Shown here one piece after another: positions 47,114-57,835 of a stretch of 64,000 bases of DNA. This DNA is from Actinobacteria bacterium HGW-Actinobacteria-1. GTDB lineage: Bacteria; Actinomycetota; Coriobacteriia; Anaerosomatales; Anaerosomataceae. Made by a program: the position numbers and the translations under genes. The DNA lies in NCBI GenBank assembly GCA_002841355.1, contig PHFB01000013.1, positions 1 through 64,000 on the forward strand. Direction: 5' to 3'. Position 1 is the stretch's first letter. Every line of letters begins with the position of its first letter. The notes under the pieces were generated by a model, which searched no databases, was not told the DNA's origin, and worked only from the letters and a program-made list of their open reading frames with translations.

Positions 47114-49177
47114 ATGGGAGCGTCCAGCACCGCGAAGGTCCGCAACGTCGTCCTGGTTGGCCATGGAGGCGCGGGGAAGACATCCCTTGCCGAGGCAATG
47201 CTCTTCATGGCGGGACAGACAAAGCGCCTCGGCAGCGTCGATGAGGGGCATTCGACCCTCGACTACGATTCGGAAGAGATCAGACGCAAGATGACCGTGA
47301 ACCTCGCGCTGGCTCCGGTCGAGCACAACGGCGTGAAGATCAACATCATCGACACCCCCGGCTACGCAGATTTCGTCGGCGACGCGATCGCCGGCATGGA
47401 AGCCGCCGAGATGGCCCTCTTCGTCGTCGACGCGGTATCGGGACCACAGGTCCAAACCATCCGACTCTGGAAATACGCCGCCGAGATGGGCATAGCTCGC
47501 GCGGTCTTTATCAACCGTATGGACAAGGAGCACGCGAACTTCGAGGGCGCCATGGAGGCGCTCGACAAGGCGTTCGGACACCGCGTCGGCGCAGTCCAGC
47601 TCCCCATCGGTTCGGAACATGACTTCAAGGGCGTCGTCGACATCATCCGAATGAAGGCGTACCACCACGAGGGCGATGCCGAGCAGGTACTCGAGATCCC
47701 AGCCGACATGGTCGATGCCGCCGAGGCAGCTCGCGAGAAGCTGTGCGAGCTCGTCGCTGAGGCAGACGACGCGCTCATGGAGAAGTACCTCGAAGGCGAA
47801 CGCCTGAGCCAGGAAGAGCTTGAGAAGCTCCTCGACGAGGCGATCGCGCAGGGAATCTTCATCCCGGTGTTCGTGGGCTCGGCGACAACATTGCAGGGCG
47901 TCGAGGATCTGATGGACGAGATCGTCACATTCTTCCCCCAGCCCACGGCGCACGGACCGCTCACCACCATCGACGACAAGCAGATTCCGTTCAGCGTCGA
48001 CGGCGAGCTTGCAGCTCACGTCTTCAAGACCCTCTCGGATCCGTATGTCGGTCGCCTTAGCTTCGTGAAGGTCGTCTCCGGCACGCTCAAGCCGAATGCG
48101 GAGCTCGTCAACTCGCGTACCGGTAAGAAGGAGCGCGTGGGTCACGTGCTCAAGCTCGTGGGCAAGGACTCCTCGGATATGGACGCCGTGCCCGCAGGCG
48201 ACATCGCCGTCCTCCCCAAGCTGACCGAGACGCTCACGAACGACACCCTCTCGGCGAAGGGCGAGATCGCCTTCAAGCCGCTGCCCACACCCGAGCCGCT
48301 CTACCCGGTCTCCATCGTCGCCAAGACCAAGGCTGACGAGGACAAGCTCGGCTCGGCGCTCAAGGCGATCGTGGACGAGGATCCGCTGCTCACGATGCGC
48401 CGGGACGAAGAGACGCATCAGACGGTTCTCTCGGCGCTTGGCGACACGGCTATCGATGTCGTGCTCAGCCGGCTGCACGAGCGCTTCCACGTGGAGGCGG
48501 AGCTGCAGGACCTGCGCATCCCCTACCGCGAAACGATCCGCAAGACCGCGCAGGCACAAGGCCGCCACAAAAAGCAGACCGGCGGCAGCGGTCAGTTCGG
48601 CGACTGCTGGCTTCGCGTCGAGCCGAACCCCGGCAAGGGCTACGAGTTCCTCGACGAGATCGTCGGCGGACGCATCCCCCGGCAGTACATCCCGGCAGTC
48701 GACAAGGGCATCCAGGACACGATGGCCCATGGCGTGCTCGCCGGCTACCCGATGAACGACGTGAAAGTCGCCGTCTACGACGGTTCATACCACGCCGTGG
48801 ACTCCTCTGAGATGGCGTTCCGCACGGCGGCACGTATCGGCTTCAAGGCTGCTGCCGAGAAGGCCGACATGGTGCTCCTCGAGCCGATCGCAACGCTCGT
48901 GATCGAGGTTCCCGAGGCATACGCCGGTGCGGTCATGGGCGATATGTCCTCCCGCCGCGGCCGTATTCTGGGCATGGAGCCCACCGAAGACGGCGGGCAG
49001 AAGATCCGCGCCCAGGTGCCCTACGCGGAAGTGTTGCACTACTCGCCGCTGCTTCGCTCCCTCTCGAGCGGCACCGGCTCGTACACCATCTCGATCGACT
49101 CGTACGAGGATGTTCCCCGCGAGATGGCGGCGAAGATCATCGAGCAGCACGAGAAGGAAAAGGCCGAGGAGCACTAG
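47114..49177 (+). CDS. Elongation factor G-like translational GTPase
   Basis: 687 aa with all five EF-G domains. The P-loop is GHGGAGKTSL rather than the canonical AHIDAGKTT, and the G4 motif is INRMDKEHANF, as in the EF-G2 group of actinobacteria and Thermus. Domain IV has TGGSGQFGDCWLRVEP. Its role differs from the main EF-G and is not settled. The ATG at 47114 has GGAGG eight bases upstream. 46858-47113 is a divergent intergenic region where I saw no convincing promoter. Confidence 0.92.
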   Translation: MGASSTAKVRNVVLVGHGGAGKTSLAEAMLFMAGQTKRLGSVDEGHSTLDYDSEEIRRKMTVNLALAPVEHNGVKINIIDTPGYADFVGDAIAGMEAAEMALFVVDAVSGPQVQTIRLWKYAAEMGIARAVFINRMDKEHANFEGAMEALDKAFGHRVGAVQLPIGSEHDFKGVVDIIRMKAYHHEGDAEQVLEIPADMVDAAEAAREKLCELVAEADDALMEKYLEGERLSQEELEKLLDEAIAQGIFIPVFVGSATTLQGVEDLMDEIVTFFPQPTAHGPLTTIDDKQIPFSVDGELAAHVFKTLSDPYVGRLSFVKVVSGTLKPNAELVNSRTGKKERVGHVLKLVGKDSSDMDAVPAGDIAVLPKLTETLTNDTLSAKGEIAFKPLPTPEPLYPVSIVAKTKADEDKLGSALKAIVDEDPLLTMRRDEETHQTVLSALGDTAIDVVLSRLHERFHVEAELQDLRIPYRETIRKTAQAQGRHKKQTGGSGQFGDCWLRVEPNPGKGYEFLDEIVGGRIPRQYIPAVDKGIQDTMAHGVLAGYPMNDVKVAVYDGSYHAVDSSEMAFRTAARIGFKAAAEKADMVLLEPIATLVIEVPEAYAGAVMGDMSSRRGRILGMEPTEDGGQKIRAQVPYAEVLHYSPLLRSLSSGTGSYTISIDSYEDVPREMAAKIIEQHEKEKAEEH

Positions 49178-49195
49178 CTCGGAGCAATCAACAGC

Positions 49196-49224
49196 GAAGG
49201 CCCGGTCGTGGTGACCGGGCCTTC
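49196..49224 (+). terminator. Terminator after the EF-G-like gene
   Basis: An 11-bp perfect stem (49196-49206 with 49214-49224, GAAGGCCCGGT) with a 7-base loop is followed by GTCATTTT. Confidence 0.85.
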
Positions 49225-49236
49225 GTCATTTTCGGG

Positions 49237-49312
49237 TGGTGCCCCCTGCAGGATTCGAACCTGCGACCTTCTGCTCCGGAGGCAGACGCTCTATCCCCTG
49301 AGCTAAGGAGGC
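49237..49312 (-). tRNA. tRNA-Arg(CCG)
   Basis: Minus-strand cloverleaf: acceptor GCCTCCT/AGGGGGC, D-arm TAGCTCAGGGGATAGAGC, anticodon stem TCTGC/GCAGA with loop CTCCGGA (anticodon CCG), and T-arm GCAGGTTCGAATCCTGC. Discriminator A is at 49240 and CCA is encoded at 49237-49239. Confidence 0.97.
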
Positions 49313-49351
49313 AACTGCGGGCTCCGGCGAGCCGCGACTCGAGGAGTCCGG

Positions 49352-50257
49352 ATGTCTCTCGGCCGCACGCTTGTCATCATCAACCCGGAGGCGAAACACG
49401 GTGAGACCGCCGCGCTGATTCCTGTCGTGGAGCAGCTCCTGGGAAGCATTCCGCACGACCTGGAGATCACGACGCACACGGGTCATGCCGCCGAGCTGAC
49501 GGCAGCAGCCGGCGACTACGATGTCGTCGTCGCTGTCGGCGGCGACGGCACGGTGCACGAGGTGCTCAACGGTCTGATGGCGCACCCCGCAGGGAGCCGA
49601 CCTGCCCTGGGCCTGCTCCCCACCGGCTCTGGCAACGACACACGCCGCACGCTGGGCGTGCCGACAGAGCTTGCTGAGGCCGCAGTCGTGCTCGGCACCG
49701 GCGAGCGCAAGCGGTTCGACGTGGGCGTCTGCAACGGCGTGTACTTCAACAACAGCTTCGCCGCCGGGCTCGACGCCAAGGTGACGGCAACGGCAGTGGA
49801 GTACAAGGTCACCACGAAGCGATCCGGGTTGTGGCTCTATCTCACAGCGCTGCTCCACGTGCTCTTCCACGATCTCGGAAGTTTCCCCGTCAGGATCTCG
49901 TTCGACGGCCAGGCACCCGCGGACTACGACACGCTGATCATCGCGGTCACCCAGGGACGCACGTACGGCGGCGGCTTCTTCATCACGCCGGACGCCATCC
50001 CGGATGACGGGGTGTTCGACGTCTGTATGATCGACCCGCTCTCACTCACGCAGGCGCTCATGCGCCTCCCCTTCGTCATCATGGGCAAGCACACGAAGAT
50101 GAAGCCCGTGCACATGTCTCGCCACACCTCGATCGTCGTGGAATGCGACCGACCGATGCCCGCGCAGATCGACGGCGAGGTGCTCTTCGAACCGCGCTAC
50201 GAGATCGAGATGCTGCCTGCAGCGATCGAGTGCATCGTCCCGCGAGCGCCACGATGA
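49352..50257 (+). CDS. Diacylglycerol/lipid kinase family protein
   Basis: 301 aa. The kinase signature DVVVAVGGDGTVHEVLNGL and PTGSGNDTRRTL show the YegS/BmrU/DgkB lipid-kinase fold. It likely phosphorylates a diacylglycerol or a related lipid. GGAG is five bases before the ATG. plsY follows with a 4-base overlap, which supports a phospholipid role. Confidence 0.92.
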   Translation: MSLGRTLVIINPEAKHGETAALIPVVEQLLGSIPHDLEITTHTGHAAELTAAAGDYDVVVAVGGDGTVHEVLNGLMAHPAGSRPALGLLPTGSGNDTRRTLGVPTELAEAAVVLGTGERKRFDVGVCNGVYFNNSFAAGLDAKVTATAVEYKVTTKRSGLWLYLTALLHVLFHDLGSFPVRISFDGQAPADYDTLIIAVTQGRTYGGGFFITPDAIPDDGVFDVCMIDPLSLTQALMRLPFVIMGKHTKMKPVHMSRHTSIVVECDRPMPAQIDGEVLFEPRYEIEMLPAAIECIVPRAPR

Positions 50258-50913
50258 GCCCGGCTGTCACGGTCGGCATCGTCGCGTGTGCCGCGTATCT
50301 CATCGGCTCGCTTCCCTTCGCGTACACGATCGTCCGTGCAGTCACCGGGGAGGACATCACCGATCACGGCACCGGGAACATCGGCGCGATGAACGTGCGG
50401 CGCACGACGGGCTCCTGGGCCTGGTTCATCGTCGCTATGTCAGCGGACATCCTGAAGGGGTTCGTGCCGGTACTGCTGGCGGGCACCGCCGTCCAGGCGC
50501 TTGGCGGCGCTGACGCGCTCATCATCCCCGCGCGTCAGGCGGCTATCGCCGGCACCGTGCTGGGTCACAACTACTCGCTCTGGATGGCAATCAAGAAGCA
50601 CCGCTTCACGCGCACTGGAAAGGGGCTTGCCACAGGTGGCGGCGCACTGCTCGCCTACGACTGGCGATATGCGGTGACCGTCGTGATCGTCGGCCTGATC
50701 TTCATCGCTGTAACCAAGTACATGATGGCCGGACAGGTCGCGGGAGCGCTCACGCTGCCGGTCGTAGCGCTCGTACTGCGCTCGCCTGACTGGCCGTTCG
50801 CGCTCGCGATGGGGCTCGTCGTCTACGCCGCGCATCACAAGCGCTTCATCGGGATGCTGCAAGGCCGAGAACCGAAGTTCTACATCGCGGACCGAATGGG
50901 CCCCAGGGGCTGA
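50254..50913 (+). CDS. plsY: Glycerol-3-phosphate acyltransferase PlsY
   Basis: 219 aa with about six helices. PlsY signatures are present: YLIGSLPFAYTIVRAVTGEDI, HGTGNIGAMNVRRTTG, VLGHNYSLW, GKGLATGGGALLAYD. It transfers acyl groups from acyl phosphate to glycerol 3-phosphate at the membrane. ATG at 50254 overlaps the upstream stop (ATGA). Confidence 0.93.
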   Translation: MSPAVTVGIVACAAYLIGSLPFAYTIVRAVTGEDITDHGTGNIGAMNVRRTTGSWAWFIVAMSADILKGFVPVLLAGTAVQALGGADALIIPARQAAIAGTVLGHNYSLWMAIKKHRFTRTGKGLATGGGALLAYDWRYAVTVVIVGLIFIAVTKYMMAGQVAGALTLPVVALVLRSPDWPFALAMGLVVYAAHHKRFIGMLQGREPKFYIADRMGPRG

Positions 50914-50920
50914 TCACACA

Positions 50921-50949
50921 AGAAGGCCGGGCATGATGCCCGGCCTTCT
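50921..50949. terminator. Bidirectional terminator between plsY and ferredoxin
   Basis: A 13-bp perfect stem (50921-50933 with 50937-50949, AGAAGGCCGGGCA) with a 3-base loop serves both converging genes. Confidence 0.85.
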
Positions 50950-50971
50950 TCGTAGTGCCTGTGCGCTGACG

Positions 50972-51148
50972 CTAGGAAAGCGCGATGGCCTCGTTGGGGC
51001 ACACGTCCTGGCACGTACCGCACTCGGTGCAGTCGTCCGGACGAGCGAGAACGGCGACGTCCTCAAGATCGAGCGCGCTCGTGGGGCACTCGTCGACGCA
51101 AATGCCACACGCGGTACACAGATCGGGATCGACAACAGGCTTGCCCAT
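50972..51148 (-). CDS. Two-cluster ferredoxin
   Basis: 58 aa from the ATG at 51148, which has AAAGGA upstream. Two [4Fe-4S] motifs are present, CTACGICVDECP and CTECGTCQDVCP, the clostridial-type pattern. It is a small cytoplasmic electron carrier, a possible partner for Rnf. A 7-bp hairpin (51171-51189) lies in the leader. The longer frame upstream was rejected. Confidence 0.94.
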   Translation of the reverse strand: MGKPVVDPDLCTACGICVDECPTSALDLEDVAVLARPDDCTECGTCQDVCPNEAIALS

Positions 51149-51238
51149 TCTTCGGGTCCTTTCGCTCGGCACACGGCACGTCGCCGTGTCAGATTCTGCA
51201 CCATGATACACCGCCGAGGAGCAACGGCTACCCGTTCG

Positions 51239-52807
51239 TCATCGGACCTTGTCGGCGACCTCGAGAGGGTCCCAGAGGCAGAACGGATACGTACGGTCCG
51301 TGAGCACCTCACCGGCATCTCGGAGCGTCTTCAGTTCGGCGAGTTCTGCCTCGGTCTCGCGGATGAACGGAGCCATCAGCTCGGCCATCTCCGTGTTGAC
51401 CGAGCGGATGCGAGCGCCGATGGACTTCTTATCCGCATCGGGTGACGCGATCGCCAGAACCAGTTCGCACTTCTCGGCGGCAAGCGCGGTCACCCGGTCT
51501 CGCTCGGCGATGCTCTCGAACTCCATCTCGCCGAGCAGCTGATCAGGATTGTGCGTCAACCGGTTGAGCCGTTGCTCCACCTCGGCCACTTCCTCGGCGG
51601 TCACGTCGTGTGCACCGAGCGGCAGGTAGAGTGTCATGGAGGCAACAACGAAGCGTGGCGGTTCGATGCCGAAGAAGCGCGAGATCACACCGTCGGTGAC
51701 CTGATCGTACCGTCCACCACCCACGCCGTGGATGAAGAGGTCGGCCACGAAGACACGTTCGAACATCGTGAGCGCAAGCGCTTTGGGCGCAAGGGTCAGG
51801 TTTGCAGCCAGCAGCCGCTCGAACGCATCGGCCGGGTCGGCGTGGAGCTCGACCAGCACGGCGTCGTCCGCCATAAGCGCGGGAGCCAGCCCTCTGCGCA
51901 CCCAGACCGTGCGCCTGCGCCCCTCGGTGATCGACCAGAGCGGCAACTCGATCGCATCGGAGGTCTTGCCCAGGTTTGGGAACGGCTGTGCCGCCGACCG
52001 GGTCCCCGTACGCTCCCGAAACGCCGCGAGTTCGCTGTTGTACGCCTCGGCGAAATCGTCGGAGTGCAGCGCGAGATGCGTTACGAACCGCAGGAACGAC
52101 GGGGTGCTCGCCTGACGGATAAGCGGCAGCTCCAGGTACGTGGTCCCAGCCGGAGCCTCGTACCGCCGCCGGGCGACGGTGATCGCCGCAGCAAGGTCAT
52201 CGTACTCGGCGCACGCGCGGGTGAGCTCGACGCAGAAGCCGTCGAAGTGGCGGGTGAGCGCGGGAGCCGGCAGCGTCGCGAGCGCCTCGCGACCCGCATC
52301 GCAGAAGGCAGCCAGCGCGACGGGATCCGGTGACGGCGTGCGTGCGTAGCATCCATCAGGCGCAGACTCGGCAAGGACAGCAGCACAACGACCGACACCT
52401 GTCTTGAAGCACGGTGTCCGCAACTCAACGCGATCGAACCCGTCGGAATCCACGACGACGTCGATCGCAGCCGCGCCGGTCTCCTCGGCCAGACGCTGCA
52501 GCAAGAAATCCTTCACCCAGATGCCCGGGTGGTACAGCTCGGGCTGGTGGCCCGTCATCACGATGAGTTCCCGGGGGTCGCTGCCCGTGGAGATGGGCAC
52601 CCCCATACCGGCCGAGAACTCCTCGGCAGCGGCCATCGCTTCGGCGCGAGCAGCGTCGCGCAGCTCTCGTAGCGGGACGCCGTCGAGCGTGGTCGTCCAC
52701 GTTGCAGTCCGGGCGGCATTCTCAGCCGCAAGCTCGGCCCAGAGCGAGTATGCAGGCTCCGTGAGCACCTCGCCGTGACCGACCGGTGTATGTCGTCGTA
52801 CGCGCAT
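51239..52807 (-). CDS. BshC-like protein (putative cysteine ligase family)
   Basis: 522 aa, close to the ~540 aa of BshC. Matching places include MTGHQPELYHPGIWVKDF (compare the TGQQ-type motif), AIDVVVDSDGFD, ELPLWSITEGRRR and the family-type VADLFIHGVGGGRYDQVTDGVI; the C-terminal third looks like a coiled coil. BshC adds cysteine to GlcN-malate in bacillithiol synthesis. Sequence is distant, so substrate is open. A BshB1-like deacetylase is encoded four bases upstream. Confidence 0.6.
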   Translation of the reverse strand: MRVRRHTPVGHGEVLTEPAYSLWAELAAENAARTATWTTTLDGVPLRELRDAARAEAMAAAEEFSAGMGVPISTGSDPRELIVMTGHQPELYHPGIWVKDFLLQRLAEETGAAAIDVVVDSDGFDRVELRTPCFKTGVGRCAAVLAESAPDGCYARTPSPDPVALAAFCDAGREALATLPAPALTRHFDGFCVELTRACAEYDDLAAAITVARRRYEAPAGTTYLELPLIRQASTPSFLRFVTHLALHSDDFAEAYNSELAAFRERTGTRSAAQPFPNLGKTSDAIELPLWSITEGRRRTVWVRRGLAPALMADDAVLVELHADPADAFERLLAANLTLAPKALALTMFERVFVADLFIHGVGGGRYDQVTDGVISRFFGIEPPRFVVASMTLYLPLGAHDVTAEEVAEVEQRLNRLTHNPDQLLGEMEFESIAERDRVTALAAEKCELVLAIASPDADKKSIGARIRSVNTEMAELMAPFIRETEAELAELKTLRDAGEVLTDRTYPFCLWDPLEVADKVR

Positions 52808-52811
52808 GCCG

Positions 52812-53495
52812 CTACACCAGGTCCCGAACGCTTGCGATGCCTATCTCCTCCGGAGAGAAGAAGGGCTCGCCTGCCGGGGCCCCTACAAGGCTTCCCCAGT
52901 AGCGGGCTCGCGTCTCCATCGTTCCGATGATCGCGGCATTGCGCTCGTTCGCCCCGAACTGAGACCGATATGAGCGCAGGGCCTCGAGCTTGGAGGACAG
53001 ATCGCCCTCCTCGGCGGCGACGATGAACGAAGGCTTCACGTGCAGCGCCAGATGGACCGCGATGTAGTGATACAGACGCGCAGGATAGTGCGGCTCCCCC
53101 GCCATGTCGGTCTTGGTGAACTTGGCGTAGAAGCGTGCGCCTACCGCAATCGCCGAGGCGGCGATGTGGTCGGGGTGCGCATCGCTCGGATATGGAGCGA
53201 ACATGAGCCTCGGACGCAACTCGCGCAGGACCTCGGCAAGCTCGGTTCGAGCCTCGACCGAGTCGAAGAGGTACCGGTTCGACATCGTGAGCGTGCGCCG
53301 CTGCACACCGAGGACCGAGGCGGCCGACGCAGACTCGACAGCTCTCGTCTCAGGGGTGCCGAACGGCGTCGGCTCTCCGTTCGTTAGGTCGACGATCGCC
53401 ACGGACAACCCCTGCCGCACCATACCGGCAATGGTCGCGCCCATACCGATCTCGACATCGTCGGGATGTGCGCCGATGCAAACGACGTCGACCAT
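52812..53495 (-). CDS. PIG-L/LmbE family deacetylase, BshB1-like
   Basis: 227 aa. The Zn motif AHPDDVEIGMG is at the N-terminus and PYPSDAHPDHIAAS later, with YRSQFGANERNA near the end as in BshB1. This family removes acetyl from GlcNAc conjugates such as GlcNAc-malate. The ATG at 53495 shares a base with the upstream stop (TGATG) and GGGAGG precedes it. Adjacent to the BshC-like gene. Confidence 0.85.
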   Translation of the reverse strand: MVDVVCIGAHPDDVEIGMGATIAGMVRQGLSVAIVDLTNGEPTPFGTPETRAVESASAASVLGVQRRTLTMSNRYLFDSVEARTELAEVLRELRPRLMFAPYPSDAHPDHIAASAIAVGARFYAKFTKTDMAGEPHYPARLYHYIAVHLALHVKPSFIVAAEEGDLSSKLEALRSYRSQFGANERNAAIIGTMETRARYWGSLVGAPAGEPFFSPEEIGIASVRDLV

Positions 53496-54226
53496 CAGAC
53501 CTCCCTGGAGAGCGCAGCGTTCCATACCCGCATGTAGTAGGCGAGACGACGCTCGGGATCGTCGAGGTCCTCGCCGAACGAGCGGTCGCCATCGAAGTAT
53601 ATGCGCTCAACGGGCAGCTCGGTCACGGACAGACCGGCCTGCCATGCGCGCGCCCACAGTTCAAGCGGCATGGCGTAGCCGGATTCGGTCAGCGTCATCC
53701 GATCCAGCGCGCTTGCCCGATACGCTTTGAACCCGCAGAACGCATCAGTGATGCCCCAGTGCGTCACGTCATTGATCGCGGCGGTGACGCGAGCGTTGAC
53801 CGCACGACGCTCTTCCGGCGCCACTCCCACGGTCCCGCTCTCATCCAGGTAGCGGCTTCCGGAAACGATATCCGCGTCTGCAAGCGCTTCAAGGAAGCAC
53901 GGGATGTGCGCAGGCTCATGCTGCCCGTCGCAGTCCATCGTGACCACGCGTTCGGCGCCAACCGCACGCGCCATGTCGAACCCGTCAGCGAGCGAGCGAC
54001 CGTAGCCGCGATTCTCCATGTGGCACACGCTCACGATGTCGTGACGCGCGCCAAGGATCTCCTTTGTCCCGTCGGTCGACCCGTCATCCACCACGATGAT
54101 GACGCCGTCGAACACGACACGGACGGCCTCGATGACGGATCCCACTGTCGGAGCTTCGTTGTAGACCGGGAGCACGACCACGTCACCGCGGTGCGAGGTG
54201 AGATAGGACCGCTCAGAGTGCAGCAT
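53495..54226 (-). CDS. Family 2 glycosyltransferase (DPM1-like)
   Basis: 243 aa. It has the GT2 fold: VVVLPVYNEAPTVGSVIEAV, VIIVVDDGSTDGT, RVVTMDCDGQHEP (DxD-type) and GSRYLDESG. It is probably a soluble dolichol/polyprenyl-phosphate-type sugar transferase. The family is unlike the GT4 enzyme BshA. The ATG at 54226 overlaps the OsmC gene by 14 bases. Confidence 0.88.
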   Translation of the reverse strand: MLHSERSYLTSHRGDVVVLPVYNEAPTVGSVIEAVRVVFDGVIIVVDDGSTDGTKEILGARHDIVSVCHMENRGYGRSLADGFDMARAVGAERVVTMDCDGQHEPAHIPCFLEALADADIVSGSRYLDESGTVGVAPEERRAVNARVTAAINDVTHWGITDAFCGFKAYRASALDRMTLTESGYAMPLELWARAWQAGLSVTELPVERIYFDGDRSFGEDLDDPERRLAYYMRVWNAALSREV

Positions 54227-54647
54227 CTGGCCTGATGACCTCAAACGACGTTGTGACCTGCACCTGCGGTCCGAACATCCCCTTCACCGAGCAGTACTTC
54301 TCCTCGGAAAGCTCGATCGCACGGGCGACAGCCTGCTCGGTAACGTCGTCCCCGGTCACGATGTAGTGCACGTTGATCCGCTCGTAGAAGTGCGGGTAGT
54401 CATCCTCGCGCTGCACGCCCTCGACCACGAGTTCCACGCCTGCGGGATGCTGCCGCTTCTTCTCGAGCACAGACACGACGTCCATCGCGGTACATCCGCC
54501 AAGCGCGTACAAGACCAGTTCGATCGGGCGCGTGCCGGTACCTTCGCCCTTGTATGTCGCCGAGGCATCCATGACGATGCCATGGCCCGCCTCGTCCCAG
54601 CCAACGAATTGCCGTGCCGAGGACCAACGAACGCGAACGGAATCCAT
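54213..54647 (-). CDS. OsmC family protein
   Basis: 144 aa. The peroxiredoxin-like family pattern is seen: PIELVLYALGGCTAMDVVSVLEKKR and KYCSVKGMF with the two cysteines of Ohr/OsmC. It may reduce organic peroxides or bind small molecules. AAAGGGG lies nine bases upstream of the ATG. It leads the thiol-like cluster. Confidence 0.9.
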   Translation of the reverse strand: MDSVRVRWSSARQFVGWDEAGHGIVMDASATYKGEGTGTRPIELVLYALGGCTAMDVVSVLEKKRQHPAGVELVVEGVQREDDYPHFYERINVHYIVTGDDVTEQAVARAIELSEEKYCSVKGMFGPQVQVTTSFEVIRPDAAL

Positions 54648-54703
54648 GCGCTGCCCCTTTCGTGCGCTCTGGATGCGGCTATGTCTGTAGGGTTTGTACC
54701 CGA

Positions 54704-56371
<1,668 letters not shown>

Positions 56372-56424
56372 GATTCCGAAAGACCTCCCGATCCGAGGGC
56401 GTGCCCCCGCCCTGTCTACAATAG

Positions 56425-56442
56425 ATGCCCGCAACCGGGCAT
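56425..56442. promoter_or_regulatory. Palindrome upstream of the receiver-pilT gene
   Basis: ATGCCCG and CGGGCAT around CAAC: a perfect 7-bp inverted repeat 54 bases upstream of the start. It may be an operator or a leader hairpin. Confidence 0.3.
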
Positions 56443-56536
56443 GAGTACTCTATCGGCAGCGGCAGCCGGGGACTGAACCACCCCGGCGCGCAAAGTGCGG
56501 CTATCATGGAGCGCGACGCAATCTGAAGGAGTACCT

Positions 56537-57835
56537 ATGCGAGTCGTCATCGATAGCCTAGCATACGGCGGCGCCGGCGTAGCCCGCGCCGAGGACGGTC
56601 GCATCGTGTTCGTCGAGGGCGCGTGCCCGGGCGACACCTTGGAAGTCACGATCGCCGAGGAGCACCCGCGCTTCATCCGAGCAACGGTAGCCGAGGTGCT
56701 CGACGCATCGCCGGATCGGGTCACACCGCCGTGCCCGTACTTCGGCGTCTGCGGCGGCTGCCAGTGGCAGCACGTGGGTTACGACGTTCAGATCGAGAGC
56801 AAGCGCATAGCCATCCAAGACGCGCTCACTCGAATCGGCAAGCAGACAGATGTAGAGGTCTCGGCAGTGGAGGCGTCGCCCGATCAATACGGGTATCGCA
56901 ACAAGATCGAGCTCTCGGTCGCGAACACCCCGAAGGGCCCTGCGCTTGGATTCGCACGGCACGGCAGCAACGACGTCATTGCTATCGACGCGTGCCTCCT
57001 GCTACCGAAGAACGTTCGCAAGGCGCCCCGTTCACTCTCGGGTGCCCTCCGCTACCTGAGCTCGCGCATCCCGACCCCCGTCGAGCGTGTGTCGCTTCGC
57101 GTATCTCGCAAGGGCGAGGTCGAAGTGGATCTATGGACGGCGCCGGGTGGCTTCCCGCGCCAGCTTGCGGCGAAGGTCATCGGGGACGCCGTCGGCGCCC
57201 GAACCGTTACGCGCGTCATCACGAAGGGCGAGGCCGAGGCACGCAAGGTCAGCCGCGTCGAGGTCCTTTCAGGCCCAGGTGCGTGGAAGGAGAAGCTCGG
57301 CGGCTACGAGTATCTCGTGTCCGCTCCGTCGTTCTTCCAGGTGAACACGCGCGCTGCCGAGCTGCTCCAAAGCGCGGTGCTCGCTGCCGTCGACGCCGAC
57401 GGCACAACGCTCGTCGCCGACCTCTACGCAGGCGTCGGCACCTTCACGCTGCCGCTCGCGGCCGCATCGTGCGAGGTCGTCGCCGTGGAATCCTCGTCAC
57501 ATGCGCTCGCCGACCTCCGACGCAATCTCGACTCGGCCGGCCTTGAGGCCGACATCATGCCTGGCGACGCCGGTCGCATAGCCGAGGAGATCGAAGGCGT
57601 CGACACCATCGTCGTCGACCCGCCACGCTCGGGGCTCTCCGAACGCGCAGGACGAGCCCTTGTGGAGGCCCGCCCTGAAACGATCGTATATGTCTCGTGC
57701 GACCCGGCAACCCTGGCGCGCGATGTCCGCACGTTCACGGAGGCCGGATACCATCTCGATAGCGTCAGCGGGGTCGATCTATTCCCCCAGACGTATCATG
57801 TCGAGACGGTCGCAACGCTCGCTCGAAAGGCCTAG
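56537..57835 (+). CDS. 23S rRNA (uracil-5-)-methyltransferase, RlmD/RumA family
   Basis: 432 aa. A TRAM domain (MRVVIDSLAYGGAGVARAEDGRIVFVEGACPGD) and a 4Fe-4S motif (CPYFGVCGGCQWQHV) precede the SAM-methyltransferase part (LVADLYAGVGTFTLPLA, VVDPPRSGLS) with the catalytic Cys in YVSCDPATLARD. It makes m5U in rRNA (or tRNA). AAGGAG lies six bases before the ATG. The stop overlaps that of the convergent cytochrome b5-like gene. Confidence 0.93.
   Translation: MRVVIDSLAYGGAGVARAEDGRIVFVEGACPGDTLEVTIAEEHPRFIRATVAEVLDASPDRVTPPCPYFGVCGGCQWQHVGYDVQIESKRIAIQDALTRIGKQTDVEVSAVEASPDQYGYRNKIELSVANTPKGPALGFARHGSNDVIAIDACLLLPKNVRKAPRSLSGALRYLSSRIPTPVERVSLRVSRKGEVEVDLWTAPGGFPRQLAAKVIGDAVGARTVTRVITKGEAEARKVSRVEVLSGPGAWKEKLGGYEYLVSAPSFFQVNTRAAELLQSAVLAAVDADGTTLVADLYAGVGTFTLPLAAASCEVVAVESSSHALADLRRNLDSAGLEADIMPGDAGRIAEEIEGVDTIVVDPPRSGLSERAGRALVEARPETIVYVSCDPATLARDVRTFTEAGYHLDSVSGVDLFPQTYHVETVATLARKA

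Noticed and set aside
46988-48730. 580-aa minus-strand frame
   Set aside because: Antisense to the EF-G-like gene, which has full EF-G motifs.
53495-54226. Glycosyltransferase as BshA
   Set aside because: Motifs are GT2 (DDGSTDGT, MDCDG), whereas BshA is GT4 with two Rossmann domains and is much longer.
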